Under the pieces are notes generated by a model, which did no database searches, was not told the origin of the DNA, and saw only the letters and a program-made list of their open reading frames with translations. Below are positions 1-13,567 of a stretch of DNA of 64,000 bases, in pieces. Numbering within the stretch: the first letter of the stretch is position 1; every line of letters begins with the position of its first letter. Made by a program: the position numbers and the translations under genes. Origin of the DNA: an uncultured Methanoregula sp. (GTDB taxonomy: Archaea; Halobacteriota; Methanomicrobia; Methanomicrobiales; Methanospirillaceae); contig NZ_OY781872.1 of NCBI RefSeq assembly GCF_963677065.1, positions 305,419 to 369,418 of the forward strand, read 5' to 3'.

Positions 1-485
1 CGTATGCCGGAATGCTCATCATATTTTATATGAAAAAGGTGGGCGTTTCCGAAATGCAGAAACACCCGGAAAAGATCCACTTTTCAAAATATCGTGTTCG
101 TGTCAAAGGGGAATTTTCGTTATTGATTGTTGGGACGAACGCCGCCTCCCCCGAAGGGACGCCCCCGCGGTGGATCGGTGATAATATCCATCACCTCCCT
201 GCCAACAGTAATCCGAAAGGCCCGGCGAGCGGCACCCAGACCCCCACGGTTTTCATCCAATATTCCGGAATACACTAAGCGTGTCCATTCCCATCTCAAC
301 AAATCCAAAGAATAAACAAATAGCAAAAAGGGGGTCGATGGGATACCCCTCCGGCTTGCCTCCCCCACAGGGAGAAAGAGGGGGTCATGCTCAAGCCAAG
401 GTGAGATCTCATGAAAAGAAAAACACGCCGGGCTTATGGAGTTCCCTAACGGGATTATTCCTCCAATGGGGACCCTGCATGAATT
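1..485. other. Intergenic, GC-rich repeat-like DNA
   Basis: I see no convincing gene here. The stretch has runs of C and G and a small inverted repeat (GGTGAT at 177-182 with ATCACC at 190-195). The part at about 348-386 (CTCCGGC, then CCTCCCCC, then a G run) resembles the G-rich repeats at 59.8 kb. Short open frames exist but have no recognisable content and lie in the repeat-like sequence. Confidence 0.6.
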
Positions 486-1211
486 CTACACCGTCACTCT
501 CCGGAACACCCGGACACACACGGTCAGCACGACAATCCCGAGCACTGCCAGGAGGCCTATCTGGAAGAGAGGAATTACGCCGGCCTCGACCGAACGGATC
601 GCATCGATGGCAAAGCTGAGCGGGTTGACATGGGCGATCGCCGAAAGCCACGGGGGCATCACGCTGTAGGGCATCAGGGCGCTCGACGTGAAGAAGAGCG
701 GCATGGAGATGAGCGTGTTGACAGCCGTGTACGTGTCGTGGTCCTCGATATAGAGCGCGACCGTTGCGGCAAGACCCGAGAGAAGGATCCCGAAAAGGAT
801 CAGGATCAGGTAAATGACGATGTACTGGACCGGGGAGAGGATGGTTGCCCCAAGAAGGATCGCGACAAGGAAGATGACGGTTGCCTGGAGGACTCCGCGT
901 ATCGTCATAAAGAGGATCTTGCCAAAGAGGATACTCTCCCGGGGCGAGGGGAGGGCGAGAAACTTGTTCAGAAAGCCGAGGATCTTGTCAAACATCAGAA
1001 GCGCCCCGCCCTGAAGCGAGGAGGCAAGCATGGTCATGACGAGGATGCCGGGCGTTATGAAGTCCAGGTAATTTCCCGTAAAGGTGACCGGAAGCGCAAG
1101 GCCTACAAAGATCAGCCAGGCAGCCGGCATGATCAGGAGAGTGACGACAGCAAACCGGCTTCGCAGCCACTTGAGCATGTCCCGCTCCATGAAGTACCAG
1201 ACGCTCTTCAT
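486..1211 (-). CDS. ABC-2 type transporter permease
   Basis: Membrane subunit of an ABC exporter, 241 residues. About six hydrophobic segments follow a short basic N-terminus. The segment near residues 35-75 and the late PPWLSAIAHVNPLSFAIDAIR stretch are typical of ABC-2 permeases of the DrrB/NodJ type. Its start overlaps the stop of the upstream ATPase gene (TAATG at 1209-1213), so the two are translationally coupled and form one exporter. The substrate cannot be told from sequence; relatives export drugs, lipids or polysaccharides. Confidence 0.9.
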   Translation of the reverse strand: MKSVWYFMERDMLKWLRSRFAVVTLLIMPAAWLIFVGLALPVTFTGNYLDFITPGILVMTMLASSLQGGALLMFDKILGFLNKFLALPSPRESILFGKILFMTIRGVLQATVIFLVAILLGATILSPVQYIVIYLILILFGILLSGLAATVALYIEDHDTYTAVNTLISMPLFFTSSALMPYSVMPPWLSAIAHVNPLSFAIDAIRSVEAGVIPLFQIGLLAVLGIVVLTVCVRVFRRVTV

Positions 1212-2164
1212 TACCGCCTCCGCAGCATGGTCCGGAACCGGCGGTCGTCGAAGGTGTGCGGCTCCTCGGGATTCCCGACCGCTGCCAGGAATACATCGTC
1301 AAGGGTCGGCTCGTGCAGGGAAAGGGCGTGCAGTGACGTGCCGGACCCGGTGATTTTCTGGGCAAGCAAGGGCAGCGCCTCTTTGCCGTTCTCTGCGGTA
1401 AAAGAGATCTCGTCCCCGTTCCGGCCAATGAACCGGATACCTTCGATCTCGGGCGGGGAGAAGGTACCGGAGATCCGGGCGGTGACAATGTCTTTCATCA
1501 GCCGGGCCTTGAGCTCCGCCGGCGTGCCAAGGGCCATGATCCTGCCTCTGCTGATGATCCCGACCCGGTCGCAGAACTGGTCGGCCTCGTCCATGTAGTG
1601 CGTGGTGACAAAGATGGTCATCCCGCTGCTTTTCAGATCCCTGATATGCTCCCAGATCGTTTTCCTGGCTGCAACGTCCAGGCCGATCGTGGGCTCGTCC
1701 AGGAAGAGCACTTCGGGTTCGTGGACAAGGGCCTGCGCAAGTTCGAGCCGCCTGCGCATTCCCCCGGAATAGTTCTTGACAAGATCGTCGGCCCGGTCGG
1801 TGAGCTCCATGATTGCGAGAACCTCGTCCACGCGGGCATTCCGGTCCGGGATGCCGTAGATCTTCGCAAAGAACATCACGTTCTCCCGACCGGTCAGCCG
1901 GATATCGATGGCCATCTCCTGCGGGACATAGCTCAGTTTCTTCCGCACGATATCCGCTTCGCGGGAGACATCGTGGCCGCAGACAAAGGCACTCCCCAAC
2001 GTGGGCCGGAGCAGGGTCGTGAGCATCAGGACAGTCGTGGTCTTGCCTGAGCCATTGGGACCGAGAAGGGCGAAGATCTCGTTGTCCACAGAGAGGGTCA
2101 GGTCATCGACGGCACAGAGCGAGTCATAGTATTTCGTGAGTCCCCGGGTCTCGATCGCACTCAT
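1211..2164 (-). CDS. ABC transporter ATP-binding protein (DrrA/CcmA type)
   Basis: Cytoplasmic ATPase partner of the permease that follows. I chose the ATG at 2164 ([13 protein letters not shown]), which has GAGG about 7 bases upstream; an in-frame start at 2251 would add 29 residues with no family resemblance. The 317-residue protein has Walker [10 protein letters not shown], the signature [15 protein letters not shown], Walker [13 protein letters not shown] and the switch His in [12 protein letters not shown]-terminal domain of about 90 residues is typical of the DrrA-like group. The pair probably works as a homodimeric ATPase on a dimeric permease. Confidence 0.9.
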   Translation of the reverse strand: MSAIETRGLTKYYDSLCAVDDLTLSVDNEIFALLGPNGSGKTTTVLMLTTLLRPTLGSAFVCGHDVSREADIVRKKLSYVPQEMAIDIRLTGRENVMFFAKIYGIPDRNARVDEVLAIMELTDRADDLVKNYSGGMRRRLELAQALVHEPEVLFLDEPTIGLDVAARKTIWEHIRDLKSSGMTIFVTTHYMDEADQFCDRVGIISRGRIMALGTPAELKARLMKDIVTARISGTFSPPEIEGIRFIGRNGDEISFTAENGKEALPLLAQKITGSGTSLHALSLHEPTLDDVFLAAVGNPEEPHTFDDRRFRTMLRRR

Positions 2165-2307
2165 GCCATGCCTCTTTTTTCCTCTTATCATCCCTTCCCC
2201 TGCTTTGTATTTACATCTGACCGTCGGGGCATTCCGGCCGGGCCGGAGCACCGTGCCAACCCGTGATAACCGGTTCCCGCGGGCAGATAATTGTTCAGAA
2301 AAAATGT

Positions 2308-2382
2308 AAAAATGTTCGATTCTGATATTAAATCACAACATTTTTTAACTACGGATTATCACAAATGTTAAGAAACGTAACA
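2308..2382. promoter_or_regulatory. Inverted repeats upstream of the Co/Ni transporter
   Basis: Two inverted repeats lie in the AT-rich leader of cbiM. AAAAATGTT (2308-2316) pairs with AACATTTTT (2337-2345), and TGTTA (2366-2370) with TAACA (2378-2382), 14 bases before the ATG. GTAACAC at 2377-2383 looks like one half of some published NikR-type sites, from memory. Such a position suits a metal-responsive repressor, but no regulator gene is next to it, so this is inference. Confidence 0.4.
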
Positions 2383-2396
2383 CTTCTGGTGACATC

Positions 2397-3056
2397 ATGC
2401 ACATTCCCGATGCATTCATTCCAATCTGGCAGGGCGCAATCTACTGGATCATAGCCCTTGTCTTTGTAGCTCTCGCCCTCCGGTGGGCGAGAAACGAGAT
2501 GAACGAAGAGAAACTCCCGCTGGTCGCAGTCCTTGCTGCCGCAGTCTTCGCTCTCCAGTCATTCAACCTCCCCGTCTCGATGGGGACCAGCGGGCATCTT
2601 GTGGGCGGTGCACTCGTGGCAATCGTTCTCGGCTCGCCGTTTGCAGCTGTCTTCATCTTAACCATGGTACTCATCGTCCAGGGAGTCCTGTTCGGCGATG
2701 GCGGTATCACCACCATGGGGGCCAACATCATCAACATGGGCGTGATTGGCGGTTTTGTCGGGTTCTACTCGTTCAAAGGGATCATGGGGGTCACAAAGAG
2801 CATGCCCGTCTCGGCATTCATCGCAGCCTGGCTCGCCTGCCTGATCCCGGCCCTTGCCTGTGCAGTCGAGATGTATTTTGCCGGCACGTTCCCACTCAAG
2901 GAAGGACTCATCGCCATGGGACTCTACCATGCAGCAATCGGTATCATCGAAGGGTTTGTAACAGTCGCAGCCATCTACCTGATCACTGCGGCACGGCCGG
3001 ATCTCGTGGATACCGGAGTTAAACCTGCAACCGCAAAGGGGGCTGGTACATCATGA
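2397..3056 (+). CDS. cbiM: Co/Ni ECF transporter substrate-binding membrane protein CbiM
   Basis: Integral membrane S-component that captures Co2+ or Ni2+ for an energy-coupling-factor importer. The 219-residue protein starts MHIPDAF, the hallmark N-terminus in which the amino group and His2 bind the metal. His67 in MGTSGHLVGG is the further ligand known from NikM structures. About six membrane segments follow. The stop overlaps the next start as ATGA, and the set cbiM, PDGLE protein, cbiO, cbiQ is complete. Whether the metal is cobalt or nickel is open: methanogens need both, and the PDGLE partner is also found in nickel systems. Confidence 0.9.
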   Translation: MHIPDAFIPIWQGAIYWIIALVFVALALRWARNEMNEEKLPLVAVLAAAVFALQSFNLPVSMGTSGHLVGGALVAIVLGSPFAAVFILTMVLIVQGVLFGDGGITTMGANIINMGVIGGFVGFYSFKGIMGVTKSMPVSAFIAAWLACLIPALACAVEMYFAGTFPLKEGLIAMGLYHAAIGIIEGFVTVAAIYLITAARPDLVDTGVKPATAKGAGTS

Positions 3057-3397
3057 TGGATAACAAAACGTTCCTTGCAGCCGGCATCGTCATCGCCCTC
3101 CTCATCGGTGCTGTGGCAGTCTTCATGGCCTCGGGAGATCCGGATGGTCTCGAAAGTACAGCGCTTGTGGTCCAGGGACAAAAAACCATGACCGGCGCAA
3201 CTCCGCCCGATGCTGAGATCCACGAAGACCTGAACGGCAAGTTCGCCTATTCCGCACCCATGCCGGATTACTCCCTTGGCGAACAGATGGGATCGACCGG
3301 GGGCCTGATTGCCATCATCGTTGGCACGATACTTGCATTCCTCGTGGTGCTCGGGCTTGCCTACGCGATCAAGGCTGCTGCCAAACCCACAAAATAA
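3053..3397 (+). CDS. cbiN: PDGLE-domain accessory subunit (CbiN/NikN-like)
   Basis: Small membrane subunit of 114 residues. One hydrophobic segment lies near residues 8-28, followed by the motif DPDGLEST, an extracytoplasmic stretch, and a second membrane segment near residues 85-108. Proteins of this layout act with CbiM/NikM in metal loading. The ATG overlaps the cbiM stop as ATGA. CbiN and NikN are small and diverged, so the exact subfamily is uncertain, but its place in the operon makes the role clear. Confidence 0.8.
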   Translation: MMDNKTFLAAGIVIALLIGAVAVFMASGDPDGLESTALVVQGQKTMTGATPPDAEIHEDLNGKFAYSAPMPDYSLGEQMGSTGGLIAIIVGTILAFLVVLGLAYAIKAAAKPTK

Positions 3398-3440
3398 AAC
3401 CAATAGGACTTTACCTTTTTTGAGCGCAGTTTCTATACCC

Positions 3441-4274
3441 ATGCACCTTATCGAGACCCGCGACCTCTGCTATGTTTATCCCGGGAAAGTCACGGCGCTG
3501 AACAATATCAATTTCATTGCCCCGCGAAAGGCCCGCATTGCGGTGATCGGATCGAATGGTGCAGGCAAGAGCACGCTCTTCAAGCACTTCAACGGTATCT
3601 TCAAACCAACGTCCGGTTCTGTGCTGATCCGGGGCGAACCCATCACCAAACAGAACATAAAAGAGATCCGGAAATTCGTGGGGATCGTATTCCAGAATCC
3701 TGACGACCAGATCTTCTCTCCTACCGTTGAACAGGACGTGGCATTCGGTCCTACGAATCTCGGACTGGATACGGAAACCATCCACCACCGGGTGCATGAA
3801 TCCCTCAAGGTAGTGGGCATCGAACACCTGGCAGGACGGGTGCCGCATCACCTGAGCGGTGGCGAGAAGAAACGGGTGGCCATTGCAGGAGTCATCGCTA
3901 TGGAGCCCGAAGTGCTCGTGCTCGATGAGCCGACCGCAGGCCTGGATCCCCGGGGTGTTGCCGACCTCAATACATTCATCAATACCCTCTCATCGAAATA
4001 CGGCATGACCGTCATCTTCTCCACCCACGATGTCGGGCTCGTTCCCGAGATCGCCGATTACATTTACGTCATGGACAAAGGCAGGATCGTTGCCTGTGGA
4101 ACAGTGGGGGAGATATTCGTGCAGCCGGACATGCTCAAATCCGTCCGGCTGGATGTGCCGGTACTGCCACGGATCCTTAAGTCCCTCCAGGAGAATGGCG
4201 TTGAGGTGTCGATGGCATATACCTATGCGGAAGCAGAAGAGTCCCTGCTTCGCGCCTTTGGCAAACGATCATGA
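3441..4274 (+). CDS. cbiO: Co/Ni ECF transporter ATPase CbiO
   Basis: ATP-hydrolysing subunit, 277 residues from the ATG at 3441; an in-frame start at 3309 would run back through the upstream gene and lacks family sequence. Walker A is GSNGAGKST (37-45), the Q-loop lies in FQNPDDQIFSPTVEQDVAFG, the signature is LSGGEKKRVAIAG and Walker B is VLVLDEPTAGLDP. FQNPDDQIF is typical of ECF ATPases. It follows the PDGLE gene by about 40 bases and overlaps cbiQ as ATGA, so it is part of the same transporter. Confidence 0.92.
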   Translation: MHLIETRDLCYVYPGKVTALNNINFIAPRKARIAVIGSNGAGKSTLFKHFNGIFKPTSGSVLIRGEPITKQNIKEIRKFVGIVFQNPDDQIFSPTVEQDVAFGPTNLGLDTETIHHRVHESLKVVGIEHLAGRVPHHLSGGEKKRVAIAGVIAMEPEVLVLDEPTAGLDPRGVADLNTFINTLSSKYGMTVIFSTHDVGLVPEIADYIYVMDKGRIVACGTVGEIFVQPDMLKSVRLDVPVLPRILKSLQENGVEVSMAYTYAEAEESLLRAFGKRS

Positions 4275-5098
4275 TTGAAGAGCTCTTCCAGATCGAGCGG
4301 GATGCTTACCGCAACAGCGTGATTCACCGGCTTGATGCCCGAGTCAAGATAGCGATAGCATTTGCCGCAATCATTGCACTTGTAGCGGTTCCCTACTCGA
4401 CCATGATCTACACCGTGGGGGCAATTTTTTTTGTTTTTTTCATCATCCTGTGGGGCTGCAGCCGGCTCTCGCCGTTCACCTATCTCAAGCGGGTCCTGTC
4501 CATTGTCTCGCTGTGGGGGATCATCATCTTCTTCCAGATCTTTTTGAAGAACAAGTATTACACCGATTATCATGTGGTCATGAACCTGCCGTTCGGCATC
4601 TGCATCTATACCGAATCCATTGAGTTTGCGTTCATCCTTCTTGTCAAATTCGTAGTCTGTATCTCGTTCATCATCCTCTTGTCATCGACAACAAAGATGC
4701 ACGACATGCTCGAAGGGGCAGCCCGAATGGGACTCCCGGCGGAATTTGCCCTGGCCCTCGGGATGATGATCCGGTACCTGTTCGTCTTCGGGTACATGTT
4801 CCGCAAGATCAACGAGACCTTAAAGACCAAATGCTTTGATGCTTTCGATCGCCATCTCCCGTACCGGTACCGGCTCAGGCAGCTCGGGTACACCATCGGC
4901 ACCATGTTCATCCGCTCGTACGAGCAGGGCGAGCGGGTGTACACGAGCATGCTCTGCCGGGGGTACGGGAAGGACAGTTTCCTCTTTGTTGAGAGAAAAC
5001 CGTTAAAGAGAGCGGAGTGGACATTTTTGGCCCTGGCTCTGGCTTTCATCATCATAATCCCCGTGACAACCTGGATAACCTCGTATTCCCTGTTCTGA
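4271..5098 (+). CDS. cbiQ: Co/Ni ECF transporter T-component CbiQ
   Basis: Membrane coupling protein of 275 residues that links the ATPase to CbiM. It opens with an amphipathic stretch (HRLDARVKIAIAF, the conserved DPR/DAR-type start of CbiQ), has about five or six hydrophobic segments, and ends in the coupling helices seen as RSYEQGERVYTSMLCRGYG, which match the family's A-R-G type motif. It overlaps cbiO by four bases and closes the operon. It probably forms a complex with two CbiO, CbiM and the PDGLE subunit. Confidence 0.92.
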   Translation: MIEELFQIERDAYRNSVIHRLDARVKIAIAFAAIIALVAVPYSTMIYTVGAIFFVFFIILWGCSRLSPFTYLKRVLSIVSLWGIIIFFQIFLKNKYYTDYHVVMNLPFGICIYTESIEFAFILLVKFVVCISFIILLSSTTKMHDMLEGAARMGLPAEFALALGMMIRYLFVFGYMFRKINETLKTKCFDAFDRHLPYRYRLRQLGYTIGTMFIRSYEQGERVYTSMLCRGYGKDSFLFVERKPLKRAEWTFLALALAFIIIIPVTTWITSYSLF

Positions 5099-5137
5099 CC
5101 GGGTACTTTTTTAAGGGGTTCCTTATAATTCTCAATC

Positions 5138-5446
5138 ATGGCGTACCCGTTTGGTCATGGATTTGTGACAAGCATCCTCCTGATTGCCAGGCATTTTGCC
5201 CTTCCCCCGGCCCAGGCCTGGCCGGGGGCCGGCGATCATGTGCAGGGGTTCGTGGTGCCGGAAAAGTTTAAGGGGACGGAGATCGACGAGCTTGCAACCC
5301 TGCTCCGCAAAAAAGTGATCTGGCACCAGCCGGGAACCATGGATGCCGAGGATGCCCGCGACGTGGTCTTCACGCTCAACCGGCTGATGATCGCAATCGA
5401 CCGGGAGCTGGGCATACCCGACGCTGCTGTCGGCGATTTTGCCTGA
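5138..5446 (+). CDS. Hypothetical protein, 102 residues
   Basis: I do not recognise this family. It has a mildly hydrophobic N-terminus (about residues 8-30) that might be a signal or a buried helix, then a soluble part ending LNRLMIAIDRELGIPDAAVGDFA. Codon use matches its GC-rich neighbours, which supports a real gene. It stands between the metal transporter operon and the alcohol dehydrogenase with its own spacing, so context says little about its role. Confidence 0.6.
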   Translation: MAYPFGHGFVTSILLIARHFALPPAQAWPGAGDHVQGFVVPEKFKGTEIDELATLLRKKVIWHQPGTMDAEDARDVVFTLNRLMIAIDRELGIPDAAVGDFA

Positions 5447-5551
5447 TCCCTGCTGGGCGGTATATTTATAAGAAGGCAGGACAAGTTGCAATCAGTCCAG
5501 AAAAAAATACCGGTAATACTCTACCGGCATACGTGAGATGGCAGGGGTATC

Positions 5552-6709
5552 ATGAGAACCTTTGAGCTGAGGAAATTTGTCGCACCAGAGTTCATATTCG
5601 GTACCGGTGCCCGGCACCTGGCTGGCAGATATGCCAACAATTTCCGGGCAAAAAAAGTGCTCCTTGTTACCGATCCCGGTGTTCTGAAGACCGGGCTTGT
5701 CGATGAGGTGAAAACGAGTCTTCAGGATTCCGGAATTTCGTACGAACAGTTCGCGGAAGTGATCCCCAATCCCAGGTCGGAGAATGTCATGACCGGCGCC
5801 GGCATCTTCCAGGAGAGCGGTTGCAGTGCACTTGTGGCCGTTGGCGGTGGATCCGTGATCGACTGCGCAAAAGGGATAGGAATTGTCTCCTCCAACCACC
5901 GGCATATCACCGAATTTGAGGGCATTGACCGGGTGAACATCCCAAGCCCACCCCTCATCTGCATCCCCACAACCGCGGGTTCAAGCGCGGATGTCTCCCA
6001 GTTCGCGATCATAACGGACTCGACCCGGAATATCAAGATGGCAATTGTGAGCAAGACCCTTGTACCGGACATAGCACTCATCGATCCGGAGACACTGCTC
6101 ACGAAATCTCCTGACCTGACCGCCCATACGGGCCTCGATGTCCTGACCCACGCAATCGAAGCGTATGTGTCAAACGCAAGCTCCCCGGTCACTGATCTCC
6201 ATGCCCTTGAGGCGGTCCGGCTCATCATCAGATACCTCCCGGGGGCAGTTGCAGAGCCGGGCGAGATCGGGTACCGGGGCGAGACCATGCTTGCAAGCCT
6301 GCATGCCGGCCTTGCATTCTCCAATGCAAGCCTCGGGGCGGTCCATGCCATGGCCCATGCACTCGGGGGATCACTTGACCTTCCCCACGGCCTCTGCAAT
6401 GCCCTGCTCCTGGATGAGGTTATCCGGTACAATTATCCGTCTACCCGGGAACGATACGACACCATCGGCGAAGTGATGAAAGCTGGAATGAGCGGGGATG
6501 AAACTCACCTGGATCCGCAGGATCTTCCAGGCCGGATAAAGCAGTTCCGCAAATCCCTAGGAGTATCTGATACTCTCGGATCGCTCGGAGTGAGTGGCAG
6601 GGATATCCCGAAGCTTGCAGAAAATGCCCTCCGCGACGTCTGCATGGCTACCAACCCCCGGCGTCCCAACCAGCAGGAGATAGAAGCCATCTATGCATCG
6701 GCAATCTGA
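5552..6709 (+). CDS. Iron-containing alcohol dehydrogenase
   Basis: NAD(P)-dependent group III alcohol dehydrogenase, 385 residues, the usual length. GGGSVIDCAKGIG (98-110) binds the cofactor diphosphate. The metal ligands Asp196, His200 (GLDVLTHAIEAYVS), His265 (GAVHAMAHALGG) and His279 (PHGLCNALL) are all present. IPTTAGSSADVSQFAI replaces the commoner TTAGTGSE motif. The enzyme would interconvert an alcohol and an aldehyde or ketone; the substrate is unknown. A PAS protein gene overlaps its end by 17 bases, so the two are probably cotranscribed. Confidence 0.88.
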   Translation: MRTFELRKFVAPEFIFGTGARHLAGRYANNFRAKKVLLVTDPGVLKTGLVDEVKTSLQDSGISYEQFAEVIPNPRSENVMTGAGIFQESGCSALVAVGGGSVIDCAKGIGIVSSNHRHITEFEGIDRVNIPSPPLICIPTTAGSSADVSQFAIITDSTRNIKMAIVSKTLVPDIALIDPETLLTKSPDLTAHTGLDVLTHAIEAYVSNASSPVTDLHALEAVRLIIRYLPGAVAEPGEIGYRGETMLASLHAGLAFSNASLGAVHAMAHALGGSLDLPHGLCNALLLDEVIRYNYPSTRERYDTIGEVMKAGMSGDETHLDPQDLPGRIKQFRKSLGVSDTLGSLGVSGRDIPKLAENALRDVCMATNPRRPNQQEIEAIYASAI

Positions 6710-7826
6710 AAAAAACGATGCGTGGGACGAGATGCGGGAACGCATCATCGGGATGGGCGAGTCCTCTATCCATAAAAGTTATTATCCGCTCCTCCAGCAG
6801 CGCCTCTCGGAGCTGGAACGCTTCCGGGCCCTTCTCGATGAAACCAATGATATCATCCTCGTCATCCATGCTGCGGACAAGCCTGCCGTTGACGCAAACC
6901 GGGCCTGCAGCACAATTCTGGGCTATGACAAAGAAGCGCTCCTCGCAAGTCCGGTGGAGAATATCATTGCCCCAAAAGAGCGGGAGCGGTTCCGGCAGAT
7001 CCTGGAGAGGGCTGTTCTTTCCAGGAACCAGGAAAAGACAGAGACATTTCTCGTGTCGGCCCAGGGATTGAAGATTCCGGTTGAACTCTCAATCCGTGTC
7101 GTCACGTTCGACGACGTGGATTACGGTGTGATCGTCGCCCACGATATCCGGGATCGCAGACAATACGAGCGTGCCCTTCTCCGGGCCCACAAAAAACTCA
7201 ACCTGATCAACCTCTTTACCAGAAACGAGATCCAGACCCAGGTCTTCATTGTCCGGGCGTACCTGGACGTGCTCAGGCAGATTGCAAAACATCCCGAAGA
7301 GGCAACGGTAATCGAGAAACTCAATACTACGCTCACCGAGATACAGCGCCATATAAAATTTGCCGAGAATTACCGGGACATGGGAGCCGAAGAACCGCTC
7401 TGGCAGAACTTCAACGAGATCCTCCTCCTCGCTCTGTCGCATCTCCCGCCCATCACCATTGCCCGGGCAACGAATATCAAGACAATTGATATCCTGAGCG
7501 ACAACCTGCTTGAAAAAGGGCTCATGCACCTCATGGAATATCTCTATCTCCACGGCAGCATCAATGCGGAGATAACGATAACCCATACTGAATCTGCTGA
7601 CGGGCTGCTCTTTACCTTGGAAAAAGCCGGGACCGGTGTACCGGACGACCAGAAGGAGAAGGTTTTTTCCTGGGAGAACACGCTTGACAAGAGCCACAGC
7701 CTATTCTTTATCCGGGAGGTTCTGGACATCACCTCGATCTTGATACAGGAGACCGGCGATACGGGCCATCTCCGGTTCGGGATTCTCGTTCCTCCGGGAA
7801 TGTACAGGATCCTGCATTCAGGCTAG
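6693..7826 (+). CDS. PAS protein with degenerate histidine-kinase core
   Basis: Cytoplasmic sensor-like protein of 377 residues. A PAS domain spans about residues 42-155 and ends in the VAHDIRDRRQYE linker. Then comes LNLINLFTRNEIQTQ (170-183 region), which matches the phosphoacceptor segment of methanogen PAS kinases, usually with RHD; here the His is Asn178. The ATPase region (about 240-370) keeps only AGTGVPDDQKEKVF and lacks a clear N-box. It is therefore probably a non-catalytic relative, perhaps a ligand-sensing partner. It overlaps the upstream dehydrogenase gene. Confidence 0.75.
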   Translation: MHRQSEKNDAWDEMRERIIGMGESSIHKSYYPLLQQRLSELERFRALLDETNDIILVIHAADKPAVDANRACSTILGYDKEALLASPVENIIAPKERERFRQILERAVLSRNQEKTETFLVSAQGLKIPVELSIRVVTFDDVDYGVIVAHDIRDRRQYERALLRAHKKLNLINLFTRNEIQTQVFIVRAYLDVLRQIAKHPEEATVIEKLNTTLTEIQRHIKFAENYRDMGAEEPLWQNFNEILLLALSHLPPITIARATNIKTIDILSDNLLEKGLMHLMEYLYLHGSINAEITITHTESADGLLFTLEKAGTGVPDDQKEKVFSWENTLDKSHSLFFIREVLDITSILIQETGDTGHLRFGILVPPGMYRILHSG

Positions 7827-7949
7827 GTTCCGGATCACACGCAGCATAGGTTTTTGTCCGCCTGAAAAACCGGCAGGATCACCTTTAATGTTTGAAAAAA
7901 CCAATAGGTATTGTGATTACCACAGGGTATTATTCCTGTATTTTTTTAG

Positions 7950-12543
<4,594 letters not shown>

Positions 12544-12546
12544 TCA

Positions 12547-12557
12547 TTCTTTTTTTT
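12547..12557 (+). terminator. T-rich terminator after gyrA
   Basis: A run of eight T just after the gyrA stop, the usual form of an intrinsic archaeal terminator. No stable stem precedes it. Confidence 0.5.
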
Positions 12558-12699
12558 AATCAGTCACGAACAAAATAGTTCGTACCGGTTATCAGGGCAA
12601 TCGGTCCATTTCACGTCTGCAATGAAAAAAGGATTATAGCATAGGCCAAAGGCCCGTATTGGGGAGGAGGAATGTGTGCCGGGACGTGCATTTGCAGGA

Positions 12700-12990
12700 T
12701 TAACACAGCCAGTATATCACCCCGCAGCGGGTGCAATAATGCCGGTGATTGTGCTCGTACCCCTGTTCGATAACAGGAAAATCCCCGCAGGCCGGGCAGA
12801 CAGGGGTCCCGTCCGCCAAGTGGAAACTTTGCCCTGAATTGCGGTACTCCCAGGATTCAGACACATGCCGCTCGGGAGATCTGCGCAGGAATTCCTGCCG
12901 CCCCGGTGCCCGATCCAGGGACCGATGCCTGAACAAGGCTGCAAGTTCAGACAGAACAGGAACTCCGTGATTGCCGGGTATATGGTTCAT
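12700..12990 (-). CDS. Small zinc-ribbon protein
   Basis: Unknown protein of 96 residues from the ATG at 12990, which has GCGAGG nine bases upstream. The last 45 residues hold two metal-binding knuckles, CPACG and CTRCG, spaced 19 residues apart with His-rich sequence between, and it ends IYWLC. Such ribbons are found in RNA polymerase-associated, ribosomal and nucleic-acid-binding proteins, but I cannot name a family. A longer in-frame extension to 13344 has poor codon character and is unlikely to be translated. Confidence 0.6.
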   Translation of the reverse strand: MNHIPGNHGVPVLSELAALFRHRSLDRAPGRQEFLRRSPERHVSESWEYRNSGQSFHLADGTPVCPACGDFPVIEQGYEHNHRHYCTRCGVIYWLC

Positions 12991-13567
12991 GGTAATCATC
13001 CTCGCATGCCGGTATCCCATAACCGGATTTTCAATGGACACCCATTGTATACGCAATCGTTTGCACAAGTATAGGATAAACACACGCATTTGCAGTGCAA
13101 ATATGTGAGGCAAAATATTCCTGCGAATTTGAGGCTCCCGTCCAGATTTCCCTGCGCAGAAAATGAGATTCATAATTTCATGACGGACCTGCGCAGGTTC
13201 CGGGAGATATCCCCGTATTCCAATACCCATTCCGGTTTTTTCACGCGATAACAGCAGAAGCAATAGTACCCGCTCAGGGATTTCGGGACCCTGCGCGTAA
13301 TTGCCGTGCAAATGTGCTAATCGGATTGCCCGGCAATGTGACATCCCCTACTATCCGATAATCTATGGCGTGATCGTCAGAATTTTTCAGGTTTGCCCGC
13401 CATCCCCCGGGCCTGAGATTGTACCGGGCAGGCAACGGGCAGGGAGGCCGGGATCCATCTGCAGCAGATACTCCCTCATCATTTTCATGCAAACGAAATA
13501 CCGTCAAAACCGGATCCGGAGAAATGGTTTTGGTGCCGGACAAAGAACCGGGTTGTACGGTGAATGC
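12991..13567. other. Intergenic region with a perfect palindrome
   Basis: I see no gene in this stretch. It holds ATTTGCA-G-TGCAAAT at 13088-13102, a perfect 7-bp inverted repeat about 100 bases upstream of the zinc-ribbon gene, and TGCAAAT occurs again near 13305. ATACTTG-type AT-rich sequence at 13065-13075 could be a TATA box for that leftward gene. The region would then be a shared regulatory zone for the zinc-ribbon and YjbQ genes. Confidence 0.4.

Noticed and set aside
630..1598. Long plus-strand frame opposite the ABC exporter genes
   Set aside because: It lies antisense to two clear ABC transporter genes and encodes charged, low-complexity sequence with no family resemblance.
2265..2396. 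Cobalamin riboswitch upstream of cbiM
   Set aside because: No B12-box-like sequence or suitable folding; such riboswitches are not expected in this group.
13301..13567. Upstream extension of the YjbQ frame
   Set aside because: No homology and poor codon character; the family start is at 13568.
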